From Nostoc calcicola FACHB-3891 (GTDB lineage: Bacteria > Cyanobacteriota > Cyanobacteriia > Cyanobacteriales > Nostocaceae), in assembly GCF_014697355.1 (NCBI RefSeq), contig NZ_JACJRQ010000009.1, positions 124,001-188,000 of the forward strand: a stretch of 64,000 nt of DNA. The letters are read 5' to 3'. Below, piece after piece: positions 55,281 through 64,000 of this stretch. The notes below the pieces were generated by a model, which did no database searches, had not been told where the DNA came from, and saw only the letters and a program-made list of their open reading frames with translations. The translations under genes were made by a program, and so were the position numbers. Each line of letters opens with the position of its first letter. Within the stretch, counting starts at the first letter, position 1.

Positions 55281-58200
55281 ATGTCTTGGTGGAATCCATT
55301 TGATTGGGTAAGCTGGTTGGCTGACAAGGTTTCCTACGCCTTCGATAAACTGGGAAATGGTTTAGATTATGCATTTCAGGAAGTCGGCTTAGATTTTGTC
55401 GGATCTGGTGCAAATTGGTTAAGCGATCGAGTAGGAGAAAAAATTAGCGGCACAATTGAGCGGGCTGTTAGCTATGTGAAGGCACTCCCTGCTAACACAG
55501 AGCGAACTTTTAACGATCTCTTTAGTGAACAAATCTATACCGATTTTGGCAAATGGTTTGGAACCAACTTATTAAATGCTGCTGAACTAGCAGGAATTCC
55601 GGAGATTTTAGAAACAGCCGCCGATATAATTAAGTTTAATACTCGTGCCTTAACTGATAGAGAAAAAAACGTTGCCAGAAGCGTTTTCGGTGATTCCATT
55701 AACTTAGATTTAGTCCGGATTGATGAAGCTAGTTTCGTTGGACTTGTTAACGGCGATCGCGCTTACACAACTTTCCACACGATTAATACTTGGGGATCGA
55801 TCAGTGATGATAAACTTATCCACGAATTGACCCATGTTTGGCAGTTTGAAAAGTATGGCGCTGACTATATACCAAAAGCTATTGATGCTCAAGGGTCAGA
55901 AGCTGGGTATAACTATGGTGGTGTGAGTGAATTGCTCAACCGGATGTTGCAAGGCAAAGGACTCAGTAGCTTCAATTTTGAGCAACAAGGTCAAATTGTT
56001 CAAGATTATTACAGTCTCAGAGAATCTGGTAGAGCTAGTGGTAATTACTCTCAAGATTTGTCTGTCTATGCGTACTATGTACAAACAGTTTCTCAGTTAT
56101 CTCAAGGTCAGCTAAATCCTGTCACGCCTGGTGCAGGCAATGATTTAGTCGTCGGTAATCAGTTGGCAAATTATCTTTTTGGATATGCTGGTAACGACAG
56201 AATCTATGGAGGTAATGGCAATGATTATATGGATGGAGGAGACGGGAATGATAACCTCAATGGTGGTAATGGCGATGATGTTTTCTATGGAGGTAAAGGC
56301 AACGATTATCTAAGCAGTCGTGTGAGCGATGGAACATTCAATGAAATTATCGTTGCGATTAACGACTTCACCGTTGGAACTACTGGTTGGACTAGCTTCG
56401 ATCGCTATCCCCGCCAAGTTGCCGATGTCAATGGTGATGGCCGGGCTGATATTGTTGGTTTTGGACAGGATACTGTTTATGTCTCCCTTGGTCAAGCTAA
56501 TGGAACGTTTGGTGCGGCGATCGCTGCGATTAACGACTTCACCGTCGGCAGTAATGGTTGGACTAACTTTAAGACTTATCCTCGCCAAGTTGCCGATGTC
56601 AATGGTGATGGCCGGGCTGATATCGTTGGTTTTGGCATTGATACTGTTTATGTCTCCCTTGGTCAAGCTAATGGAACTTTTGGTGGAGCGATCGCTGCGA
56701 TTAACGACTTCACCGTGATGAGTGGAGGCTGGAGTAACTTCGATCGCTATCCCCGCCAAGTTGCCGATGTCAATGGCGATGGCCGGGCTGATATCGTTGG
56801 TTTTGGACAGGATGGTGTTTATGTTGCCCTCGGTCAAGCTAATGGAACCTTTGGTGGAGTAAACTTTGCTCTAGGCGAATTCGGTGTTGACAATGGTGGT
56901 TGGACTAGCTTCGATCGCTATCCCCGCGAACTTGCCGATGTCAATGGTGATGGCCGGGCTGATATCGTTGGTTTTGCCCAAGATGGTGTTTATGTTGCCC
57001 TCGGTCAAGCTAATGGAACCTTTGGCACAGCTATCTTTGCTCTGGACGAATTCGGTGTTAACAATGGTGGTTGGACTAGCTTCGATCGCTATCCCCGTCA
57101 ACTTGCTGATGTCAATGGCGATCGCCGGGCTGATATCGTTGGTTTTGCCCAAGATGGTGTTTATGTTGCCTTCGGTCAAGCTAATGGAACCTTTAGCACA
57201 GCTATCTTTGCTCTTAACAACTTTGGTGTCTCCAGTGGTGGTTGGAGTAGCTTCGGTCTCTATCCCCGCCAAGTTGCCGATGTCAATGGCGATGGACAGG
57301 CTGATATCATCGGTTTTGGCTATGATGCTGTTTATGTCTCATTAAGTGGTGATGGCAATGACTACTTCGATGGCGGAGAAGGCAATGACACTATAGATGG
57401 GGGTAATGGTATCGATATCCTCTATGGTGGAACCGGGGACGACTATCTTGATGGTGGTGTTGGTGCAGACAAACTCTATGGTGGTAGCGGTAATGACACG
57501 TATATTGTTGATAATGTAGGTGATGTTGTTACTGAGTATGCTTCAGAAGGAATTGATACCGTAATCACTGCCAACAGCTATACTTTGGGAGCAAACCTGG
57601 AAAACCTGACCTTGGATGGTACTGCTGCTATTAGTGGTACAGGTAATGCTCTCAACAACGCGATCGTAGGTAACGCTGCCAACAACTCCATTTTTGGTGG
57701 CAATGGCAACGATACCCTCATTGGCGGCGGTGGCTACGACGTTGCCATCTACAGCCAATACTATACCAACTATAATGTCTCCTTTACCAGTAATGGAGAT
57801 ATACAAGTTACTGGTAGCGAAGGTACTGACTTACTCAAGGGTATCGAGGAAATCGACTTCATTGGCGGCGGAGTCTATAAAATTTATACCGGAGATGGAG
57901 GTAATAATATCCTCACCACCGATCCTTACTACTGGTCTTTTGTTTATGGCGGTGACGGCAACGATTCTTTGACAAGCGGTTACGGCAACGATATTCTCCT
58001 TGGTGGAGCAGGAGACGACTACCTCAATGGTGGTTCTGGTGAAAACAAATTGTTTGGCGGTAGCGGTAACGACACCTATATTGTCGGTGCTGCTGACGTA
58101 ATTACCGAGAATGCTTCCCAAGGAACTGATACCGTATACTCCACCAACAGCTATACCTTGGGAGCAAACCTAGAAAACTTGGTCTTAGATGGAACTGCTG

Positions 58201-59078
58201 CGATTAATGGTATAGGTAACACGCTCAACAACGTTATTACTGGTAATGCTGCCAATAACTCCATCGCTGGTGGTGATGGCAACGATACCCTCAATGGTGG
58301 GGGAGGGGACGACTACCTCAATGGTGGTTCTGGTGCTGACAAAATGTCTGGTGGTAATGGTAACGATAAGTATCTTGTCGATAATACTGCTGACGTAGTG
58401 ATTGAGAATGCTGGCGAAGGAATTGATACCGTAATCACTGCCAAAACCTATACCTTGGGAGCAAATGTCGAAAACCTGACCTTGACTGATTCTGCTGTCA
58501 TTAACGGTACGGGTAACGACTTAAACAATTATATCTTGGGTAATGCTGCTCGTAACATCATCAACGCTAACGGTGGAAACGATCAAGTTAATGGCAGGGG
58601 TGGCGATGATGTCATTAATGGTGGTGCTGGAAATGACACCCTTTTAGGTGACATCGGCAATGATAATCTAAACGGTTCAACAGGTAACGATGTCCTCTAC
58701 GGGAATGATGGTAATGACAGTCTTTTAGGTGGCGATGGTAACGACATATTAACTGGTGGTATTGGTAACGACATCTTAACTGGTGGTATTGGTAACGATA
58801 CCCTCTTGGGTGGTGCAGGTGCGGATAGATTCAGATTCTCTTCTAAATCGGAAGGTATTGATATCATCAAAGACTTCCAGCGCGGTGAAGGCGACAAGAT
58901 TGAAATTATCAAATCAAGTTTTGGTGCTACCTCCTTCAACCAATTCAGCTATAACAGCAATACTGGTGGTTTGTTCTTCGATGCTTCACGCACTGACAAT
59001 ATTGGCCCTGTTCAGTTGGCAACTATCGAGAATAAGCCGGCTGGGTTCTCAGTTCAACAAGATATTGTTTTGGTGTGA
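55281..59078 (+). CDS. RTX/VCBS-repeat exoprotein with N-terminal HExxH domain
   Basis: This 1265-aa protein has an N-terminal part (1-285) with HELTHVWQ, an HExxH zinc-peptidase-like motif in a DUF4157-like context (VARSVFGDSINLDLVRID before it). RTX nonapeptides follow (about 290-345, GGNGNDYMDGGDGND). Next are six tandem 57-aa VCBS/FG-GAP repeats encoded at 56355-57340 (each with ADVNGDGRADIVGF), then long RTX arrays with YTLGANLENLTLDGTA segments. It ends with a type I secretion-type C-terminus (GADRFRFSS...DIIKDFQRGEGDKIEI). It is probably secreted by a type I system, Ca2+-folded, and acts outside the cell as protease, adhesin or toxin. No transporter is adjacent. Confidence 0.88.
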   Translation: MSWWNPFDWVSWLADKVSYAFDKLGNGLDYAFQEVGLDFVGSGANWLSDRVGEKISGTIERAVSYVKALPANTERTFNDLFSEQIYTDFGKWFGTNLLNAAELAGIPEILETAADIIKFNTRALTDREKNVARSVFGDSINLDLVRIDEASFVGLVNGDRAYTTFHTINTWGSISDDKLIHELTHVWQFEKYGADYIPKAIDAQGSEAGYNYGGVSELLNRMLQGKGLSSFNFEQQGQIVQDYYSLRESGRASGNYSQDLSVYAYYVQTVSQLSQGQLNPVTPGAGNDLVVGNQLANYLFGYAGNDRIYGGNGNDYMDGGDGNDNLNGGNGDDVFYGGKGNDYLSSRVSDGTFNEIIVAINDFTVGTTGWTSFDRYPRQVADVNGDGRADIVGFGQDTVYVSLGQANGTFGAAIAAINDFTVGSNGWTNFKTYPRQVADVNGDGRADIVGFGIDTVYVSLGQANGTFGGAIAAINDFTVMSGGWSNFDRYPRQVADVNGDGRADIVGFGQDGVYVALGQANGTFGGVNFALGEFGVDNGGWTSFDRYPRELADVNGDGRADIVGFAQDGVYVALGQANGTFGTAIFALDEFGVNNGGWTSFDRYPRQLADVNGDRRADIVGFAQDGVYVAFGQANGTFSTAIFALNNFGVSSGGWSSFGLYPRQVADVNGDGQADIIGFGYDAVYVSLSGDGNDYFDGGEGNDTIDGGNGIDILYGGTGDDYLDGGVGADKLYGGSGNDTYIVDNVGDVVTEYASEGIDTVITANSYTLGANLENLTLDGTAAISGTGNALNNAIVGNAANNSIFGGNGNDTLIGGGGYDVAIYSQYYTNYNVSFTSNGDIQVTGSEGTDLLKGIEEIDFIGGGVYKIYTGDGGNNILTTDPYYWSFVYGGDGNDSLTSGYGNDILLGGAGDDYLNGGSGENKLFGGSGNDTYIVGAADVITENASQGTDTVYSTNSYTLGANLENLVLDGTAAINGIGNTLNNVITGNAANNSIAGGDGNDTLNGGGGDDYLNGGSGADKMSGGNGNDKYLVDNTADVVIENAGEGIDTVITAKTYTLGANVENLTLTDSAVINGTGNDLNNYILGNAARNIINANGGNDQVNGRGGDDVINGGAGNDTLLGDIGNDNLNGSTGNDVLYGNDGNDSLLGGDGNDILTGGIGNDILTGGIGNDTLLGGAGADRFRFSSKSEGIDIIKDFQRGEGDKIEIIKSSFGATSFNQFSYNSNTGGLFFDASRTDNIGPVQLATIENKPAGFSVQQDIVLV
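56355..57340. repeat. Six 171-bp tandem repeats coding VCBS/FG-GAP units
   Basis: Unit starts at 56355, 56526 and 56697 are exactly 171 bases apart, and three further, more diverged units follow. The first three share INDFTV, the last three have FALxxFGVxxGGW, so the array is two groups of related copies. Near-identical stretches such as GCCGATGTCAATGGTGATGG indicate recent duplication or gene conversion. Confidence 0.8.
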
Positions 59079-59346
59079 AGATGCATTGAGTTTGATCTGA
59101 GTTCATCAGATGAATAGCGTTTAGACATGGTTGAATACTTGCAGAATCAGGCAGAAGGAAAAAACTTCTTTCTTCTGCCTTTTCTTGAGAAAGCTGATAC
59201 ATTCGCACTATGAATTTTGATTACCCCATAGCTGCATAAACGCAAAAATCCAACGTTTAAGTGTAATAGCAACTTTATTTACCGATTTTGAGATTAGCGA
59301 TCGCTTGTCAACAGGTAAATTTAAACCTTATCAAGGGAGACAAAAC

Positions 59347-60081
59347 ATGAAAGCTACGTTACGTCACATTTTAAAGCTGAAGAAAGAGTACAGCCAACTG
59401 CCATTTTTTGATTTTTTACGGGATGAGACTTTATCACCTCGTCAGCGCCTAGAATTTTACCCCTGTATGGCTCCTTTTATCATGAGCTTTGGCGATTTAA
59501 ATCGCTACGTCATGCGCCTAGAACCAACCTTAGATCCCTATCAGGCTATGATAAACGAACACTCCTATGAGGATGATCGCCATTGGCCGTGGTATTTGGA
59601 AGATTTTAGCAAATTAGGCTTCGATCGCCAAAAAATATTATCCACTGAGTATTTACAATTTTTCTACAGCGATCGCACCGCAGTCAATCGCCTTTTGTCA
59701 CACAAGCTGGCTCATTTGATTTATAGTTCATCTAGTGTAGTGCGTCTAGCCATTATCGAAGCCATTGAAGAAACCGGCAACGTATTATTTGAACTAATTG
59801 GAAAATTGGCACAACAAATTGAAGAAGAAACTGGTATCGAATTGCGCTACTGTGGAGAATTCCATTTTAGTAAAGAATCTGGTCATGCGATGACAAGCGA
59901 CCATGCCATGATGACAAATATAGAAATGGATGAAAAAACACGCGCTGAGGCGATTGAAAAAGTCAATTTGGTGTTTGCTTGGTTTACAGAATGGACAGAA
60001 GAATTATTAGCCTATGCTATTACGGACTTCCAGTTGAAACAACATCCCGTCGTAGGGGCGCATAGCTATGCGCCCCTATAA
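59347..60081 (+). CDS. Heme-oxygenase-fold-like conserved protein
   Basis: This 244-aa, mostly helical protein (LFDFLRDETLSPRQRLEFYPCMAPFIMSFGDLNRYVMR..., NEHSYEDDRHWPWYLEDFSKLGF, FHFSKESGHA) has the spacing of Glu/His residues seen in heme-oxygenase-like (TENA/HO-like di-iron) folds. I do not know a function. I chose the ATG at 59347 with AAGGGAG upstream; a TTG at 59305 is less likely. The last residues VVGAHSYAPL are encoded by a GTAGGGGC palindrome (60052-60079), which also supplies the stop, so the C-terminus has been altered by repeat insertion. Confidence 0.7.
   Translation: MKATLRHILKLKKEYSQLPFFDFLRDETLSPRQRLEFYPCMAPFIMSFGDLNRYVMRLEPTLDPYQAMINEHSYEDDRHWPWYLEDFSKLGFDRQKILSTEYLQFFYSDRTAVNRLLSHKLAHLIYSSSSVVRLAIIEAIEETGNVLFELIGKLAQQIEEETGIELRYCGEFHFSKESGHAMTSDHAMMTNIEMDEKTRAEAIEKVNLVFAWFTEWTEELLAYAITDFQLKQHPVVGAHSYAPL
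60052..60079. repeat. GTAGGGGC palindrome, copy h, inside a gene end
   Basis: GTAGGGGCGCATAG...CTATGCGCCCCTAT, perfect but for the last base, overlaps the 3' end of the heme-oxygenase-fold gene and may also serve as its terminator. Confidence 0.65.
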
Positions 60082-60250
60082 ATGTACAAATAATTTGGGA
60101 TAATTTATTTTTTGAAAGTCCCTTAATGCTATTTCACCATCATTGCAAAGTACAGCAGATTTCAAGGAAAGTGAGTTACACAAAGATTCGTCTGTTACCA
60201 AGGTATAAAGCCTATTTTACTCCTGTTAGCGCAGCGGGGCGCAGCCCATT

Positions 60251-60280
60251 CAGAATTCTGAATTCTGAATTCTGAATTCT
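60251..60280. repeat. GAATTCT heptamer array
   Basis: Four GAATTCT units in tandem, preceded by GCGCAGCGGGGCGCAGCCCA, lie just before the 3' end of the next gene. The same pairing of repeats occurs near 33765-33812. Confidence 0.6.
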
Positions 60281-60287
60281 GCTCTAA

Positions 60288-61688
60288 TTAATCCAGCAAA
60301 CGTATCCGAAAATACTGACGATATAAATGGCAGCGAATCTCTACCAAATTACCAGAAAGCTTCACTAAACCCATACTTTGTAACTGATAGGCTGAAATTG
60401 GCTCTAATAGCACAGAAGTGGTAGAATTAACAACTTTTTTGAAAGCAATTGCTAATTCGAGATGCTGTTGTAAATTCAACCAATGTTCCCGCAAATGATG
60501 TGCATAAATACCAGTTTCTGTAGTTCCTTCTGTTAATATCTGCTCAAGGGTAATATCTGGATGAGTTTTGAGGTGTGAGAAAGCCATTTCTAATAAATAA
60601 GGATGTCCTCCTACTAATTTTATCAGAGAATCTATCACAGTCCCGTCTAGATTCAGTTGATGTTGTTGGGCAAAATCTTGTACTTGTTCGCGGGTAAATT
60701 CGGATAGTTCTAGAGGTAATCCCACATTAAATGGCGACTGATTAATATTTAATCGAATATAAACATCAGTAGAATGTATTAGTACCAATCGTAATTTCTT
60801 CCAAATTTGCCTGCTTCTGGCTTTTTCATACCAAGAACGCAACAAACCAAAAAAATCTTCGTAAATTTCTGGATATGGAAACAGTAAATCAACGTTATCT
60901 AAGCATAAAACGAGAGGGCGATCGCTAGCAATTAATAGATATTCTTCAAAGTAAGTAGTGCAACTTACTTTTGCTCCCATACCTTCTTCATCCCAATATT
61001 CATCTAGCTGACTCGGCAATCCCAGTTCTCGACTAATATTACTGCAAAACCAGCGCAGGAATTTATTAAGTTGAGTAAAATGTGTATTTCTGTCTGCTAG
61101 TTCAAAACTTAAAATTACGCTGCGATAATCTTTTTGGATTAAGCGATTGACGACCTGAATTATAAATGACGTTTTACCCATGAGGCTAGGAGCTTTAATT
61201 CTAATTAGAGAACCTGGTTGCAAAAGGCTTTCATAACAGATGTTTTCTATTTCAGGTCGTCTCACATAAATATCAGGATTTAATTTTTCGTAAGATCCTT
61301 TTTCATTTGCTAAATCTATTTTAATTTGATTATCTAGATTTGTGGATACTAGGAGATTTTGAGTTGATTCATGCTGAGTTTTGACACAACAGGTATTTAC
61401 ATTAGCAGATATTGATTTTTCCCATTTGCGTTTGAGCGCTTCTTTGAAATTACTTTTTTTGACTTTTTCCCCTAAAGAATCAGTGAGTAATTTCCAGAGT
61501 TTTGGTGCGACATCCTGGCTGATGTAAGTAGTTGCATACTGATGTTTAGCAGCTATTTCATCATATTCTTGTCGCTGCCATGCTCCTTTAAGAATAATTA
61601 TTTCAATATCTGTTAAGTTTCTGTTGAATCTGGAAAAAACTGCTTGATTGGCAATGTTTATCGCTTCATCTAAGTTGAAATTTATCAT
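60288..61688 (-). CDS. HTH-AAA-like protein (vMAP-type)
   Basis: This 466-aa protein has an N-terminal HTH-like domain (INFNLDEAINIANQAVFSRFNRNLTDIEIIILKGAWQRQEYDEIA) of the kind named vWA-MoxR-associated protein N-terminal HTH. A spacer leads into an AAA-like ATPase domain (about 140-440: NPDIYVRRPEIENICYESLLQPGSLIRIKAPSLMGKTSFI with P-loop, and VLCLDNVDLLF as Walker B). The usual third effector domain (WD40, PBS or similar) is missing; the chain ends soon after the ATPase. I chose the ATG at 61688, where the conserved domain begins; 61739 is an alternative. Confidence 0.82.
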   Translation of the reverse strand: MINFNLDEAINIANQAVFSRFNRNLTDIEIIILKGAWQRQEYDEIAAKHQYATTYISQDVAPKLWKLLTDSLGEKVKKSNFKEALKRKWEKSISANVNTCCVKTQHESTQNLLVSTNLDNQIKIDLANEKGSYEKLNPDIYVRRPEIENICYESLLQPGSLIRIKAPSLMGKTSFIIQVVNRLIQKDYRSVILSFELADRNTHFTQLNKFLRWFCSNISRELGLPSQLDEYWDEEGMGAKVSCTTYFEEYLLIASDRPLVLCLDNVDLLFPYPEIYEDFFGLLRSWYEKARSRQIWKKLRLVLIHSTDVYIRLNINQSPFNVGLPLELSEFTREQVQDFAQQHQLNLDGTVIDSLIKLVGGHPYLLEMAFSHLKTHPDITLEQILTEGTTETGIYAHHLREHWLNLQQHLELAIAFKKVVNSTTSVLLEPISAYQLQSMGLVKLSGNLVEIRCHLYRQYFRIRLLD

Positions 61689-61757
61689 ACTAATCTGAAT
61701 TTTAAATATTTTAGATAAATTATATATACCATTTCTCACTTTTGTGAGGTGCGAGTT

Positions 61758-61780
61758 GGGGTAGCACGGCTGTGCTACCC
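61758..61780. repeat. GGGTAGCAC palindrome
   Basis: GGGTAGCACGGCTGTGCTACCC is a perfect palindrome apart from the centre, related in style to the GTAGGGGC family. It lies between divergently transcribed genes. Confidence 0.5.
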
Positions 61781-61918
61781 TACATCTGCGATCGCTGTTT
61801 TTTATCTAAAGTCCTATAATTTCGTAAGCTAGGTAAACTATGTAATAATTTTTGATGTTACCAGGGGTAAACTTCTGGTTTTTTTATATTTCAACCGCAC
61901 AGATGCAGAGGCTAAGAA

Positions 61919-63463
61919 ATGACAGAAGCAACTCTTCCAGCTTTAATTGAGCAAATGTTGCAGCCTGGATTTTATCCCCATGAGGTAACAGAATCTATTC
62001 AACTCATTCAAACCCACGCTTCTTATGTGCTATTAACTGGGAATTACGCTTATAAGCTGAAGAAACCAGTTAATTTCGGGTTTTTGGACTTTTCGACTTT
62101 AGAGAAGCGACAGCATTTTTGTCAGGAAGAGTTACGGTTAAATCAACGAGGAGCAGCTGAACTATATTTAGAAGTTTTGCCCATTACTCTGGTAGCAGAG
62201 CAATACCAGCTAGGAGGAACAGGAGAAGCAGCAGAATATGTGCTGAAAATGCGTCAGTTTCCCCAAGAGTCGCTATTAAGCGCACTTTTTGAAGCAGGTA
62301 AGTTAAATGAGACACACTTAGATAATTTGGGAAGAGTGGTAGCTCAATACCATTCTCAAGCTCAGACGAATGATTATATTCGCAGCTTTGGTGAAGTGCC
62401 AAATCTCCGGGCTGCGTTTGATGAGAATTATGAGCAAAGTGAAAAATATATCGGTGGCCCCCAAACTCAAGCGCAGTTTACAGAAACCAAGGAATATACA
62501 GATAAGTTTTTTGCTGAACGTTCAGAATTATTTGCTACCAGAATTCACAACGATTATATTCGTGAATGTCACGGAGATTTACATCTGAGAAATATTGCTT
62601 TGTGGCACGATAAAATCTTACTGTTTGATTGCATTGAGTTTAATGAGCAGTTTCGCTTTGTGGATGTAATGTATGATGTGGCATTCACGCTGATGGATTT
62701 GGAAGCGCGAGGGCGCAAAGACTTGGGTAATGCGTTTTTGAATGCTTACACTGAGCAAACTGGAGACTGGGAAGGTTTAGAGGTGCTACCTTTGTATTTG
62801 AGCCGTCAAGCTTATGTCCGAGCCAAGGTAACTTCCTTTTTGCTAGACGATCCGAGTGTAAGTGCCACAGCGAAGGAAGAAGCGACAAAAACCGCCGCTG
62901 ACTATTACAAACAAGCTTGGGAGTATACTAAACCAAAACAGGGACAACTAATTTTGATGTCAGGGTTGTCTGGTTCTGGCAAAAGTACAACAGCGAGACT
63001 TTTAGCTCGTCATTTAGGAGCAATTCACCTGCGTTCCGATGCAGTGCGGAAGCATTTAGGCGGAATTCCTCTGTGGGAGAAAGGTGGCGATGATTTGTAT
63101 ACACCTGAAATGACCGAGAAAACTTACACACGGTTATTGTCACTGGGTATTATACTGGCTAATCAAGGTTTTTCTGTAATTTTAGATGCCAAGTATGATA
63201 AACAACAGTTACGGCAAGAAGCGATCGCCCAAGCTACAAAACACCAACTTCCACTCCAGATTATCCAATGCACAGCACCGCTAGAAGTCTTACAAGAGCG
63301 CCTGAATAAACGCACTGGTGATATCGCTGATGCTACTGCCGATTTATTAGACTCACAACTCAAACAAGCTGAACCTTTCACTGAAGAAGAAAAAACATAC
63401 GTAAAGATTTTAGATACAACTCAACCAAAAGAAGCACAATTAAAAACAGTAATTCCGCAATAG
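61919..63463 (+). CDS. Two-domain kinase: APH-like plus P-loop kinase
   Basis: This 514-aa protein has an aminoglycoside-phosphotransferase-like domain (about 30-310) with catalytic loop ECHGDLHLRNI and metal-binding IEFNEQFRFVDVMYD. A P-loop kinase domain follows (about 335-514) with Walker A SGLSGSGKST, then RSDAVRK and a gluconate/shikimate-kinase-like lid. The fusion is found in many bacteria; the substrate is unknown and drug resistance should not be assumed. Confidence 0.88.
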   Translation: MTEATLPALIEQMLQPGFYPHEVTESIQLIQTHASYVLLTGNYAYKLKKPVNFGFLDFSTLEKRQHFCQEELRLNQRGAAELYLEVLPITLVAEQYQLGGTGEAAEYVLKMRQFPQESLLSALFEAGKLNETHLDNLGRVVAQYHSQAQTNDYIRSFGEVPNLRAAFDENYEQSEKYIGGPQTQAQFTETKEYTDKFFAERSELFATRIHNDYIRECHGDLHLRNIALWHDKILLFDCIEFNEQFRFVDVMYDVAFTLMDLEARGRKDLGNAFLNAYTEQTGDWEGLEVLPLYLSRQAYVRAKVTSFLLDDPSVSATAKEEATKTAADYYKQAWEYTKPKQGQLILMSGLSGSGKSTTARLLARHLGAIHLRSDAVRKHLGGIPLWEKGGDDLYTPEMTEKTYTRLLSLGIILANQGFSVILDAKYDKQQLRQEAIAQATKHQLPLQIIQCTAPLEVLQERLNKRTGDIADATADLLDSQLKQAEPFTEEEKTYVKILDTTQPKEAQLKTVIPQ

Positions 63464-63576
63464 CTTTTTTGAGCGTGCCAATTTGAGATTTTAGATAAAA
63501 AATTACTTCGCTACTCTTGTCAAAAAACAAGCTATATGCGTATTCCTAGTCAACCCAACAAATCCAAAATTGATTT

Positions 63577-64000
63577 ATGGCAGACAAAAAGAACGATTTT
63601 TTCACTATTTCTCCCAGCTTCTTTTCTCAACTATTATTTGGGGCATTTTTAGCATTTATATTAATTATGACCAACTCGCCAGTACCCCTGAGCATCTTCT
63701 TAGGGATTTTGGGGGGTTTCATCTTAAGCTGGATTACAAATGCAACTACTAATAGTGCCCAGCCCCCAACTGTAGCCTCCTCTGATGGTGTTGATACAGG
63801 ACTGAAATACTGGTTATTTTTCATGCTGGGCTTTGTATCTTTGGGGTATCCTGCACCCATGAGTATCTTCCTGGGCGGAATAGCCGCTTTAGGTGGAGGT
63901 TGGATTACTGCTTGGTGGGGAAGTAAGGAAGAAACTAAAACTCAACTGCAAGTTGAAGAATCAGAAGAAGGCGAAACTGAACAATCCACTGACAGGATAA
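63577..64000 (+). CDS. Small membrane protein, cut by the window end
   Basis: The ATG at 63577 opens a frame that runs without a stop to base 64000 (141 residues so far). It begins MADKKNDFFTISPSFFSQLL. It has two hydrophobic hairpins (LLFGAFLAFILIMTNSPVPLS and GILGGFILSWI; YWLFFMLGFVSLG and IFLGGIAALGGGWITAWW) joined by a polar loop, with the motif P(V/A)P(L/M)SIFLGG repeated in both, so the protein is an internal duplication. An acidic tail follows. No family is recognised. Confidence 0.7.
   Translation, partial: MADKKNDFFTISPSFFSQLLFGAFLAFILIMTNSPVPLSIFLGILGGFILSWITNATTNSAQPPTVASSDGVDTGLKYWLFFMLGFVSLGYPAPMSIFLGGIAALGGGWITAWWGSKEETKTQLQVEESEEGETEQSTDRI

Noticed and set aside
56310..57345. 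Frames opposite to and alongside the RTX gene
   Set aside because: Mirror frames produced by the 171-bp repeats; the main frame has clear VCBS and RTX units.
61919..63463. Aminoglycoside resistance gene
   Set aside because: The APH-like domain is fused to a P-loop kinase in a widespread family of unknown substrate; resistance is not supported.

Overview
The window looks like the chromosome of a filamentous, heterocyst-type (Nostocales) cyanobacterium. This rests on the many HIP1-like GCGATCGC sites, the heptamer-type short tandem repeats between genes, a DevBCA exporter, and cyanobacterial families such as DUF928, CHASE2 with an AAA-like domain, FHA-type exoprotein, CHAT-TPR, and WGxxGW-type surface protein. 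The organism is inferred; no rRNA or tRNA gene was found.

1-1201 is non-coding, with a strong terminator-like hairpin and two inverted-repeat (MITE-like) elements. 1202-19112 (minus strand) is one long lipid/polyketide locus, read from right to left: a 2342-aa KS-AT-ACP-(pseudo-ACP)-KR-DH synthase of the PfaA/HglE type; a 1093-aa PfaB-like protein (degenerate KS plus AT); a PfaD-type trans enoyl reductase; an AurF-like di-iron oxygenase; a [2Fe-2S] ferredoxin; a free ACP; a condensation/PapA-type acyltransferase; and a 620-aa protein of unknown family that starts with a TubC-type docking domain. No PfaC-like subunit, thioesterase, glycosyltransferase or phosphopantetheinyl transferase lies in the window. 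About 2.7 kb away, on the other strand, are devB, devC and devA, the membrane fusion protein and ABC transporter type that exports heterocyst glycolipids. The reading offered here is an orphan secondary-lipid pathway with its own oxidative tailoring, acyl transfer and exporter. The tailoring set is the part most likely to be undescribed.

25.2-37.1 kb is mixed. It holds a small Cys-rich ORF, a repeat-rich WGxxGW-type surface protein, nagB, an alpha/beta hydrolase, a HAD phosphatase, a PadR regulator with a double-palindrome operator, a stress group (ChaB-domain/GSP17M-like protein, Dps, low-temperature-induced-like protein), mutL with a repeat-expanded linker, and an adenosine-deaminase-family gene.

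37.8-45.2 kb carries signalling genes (PAS histidine kinase, heme-c/HAMP sensor, TIR-domain protein), then purA and rplY (ribosomal L25). 45.5-59.1 kb is a surface and conflict-like block: DUF928 protein, CHAT-TPR protease-like protein, FHA-domain exoprotein, AAA-CHASE2 protein, and a 1265-aa RTX/VCBS protein with an N-terminal HExxH. 59.3-64.0 kb has a heme-oxygenase-fold-like protein, an HTH-AAA (vMAP-type) protein, a two-domain APH/P-loop kinase and a membrane protein cut by the window edge.

At least six inverted-repeat element families, a dispersed GTAGGGGC palindrome family and several short tandem repeat families occur between genes. In several places they have been read into coding sequence: MutL linkers, PKS linkers, and the C-termini of the FHA protein and the heme-oxygenase-like protein.
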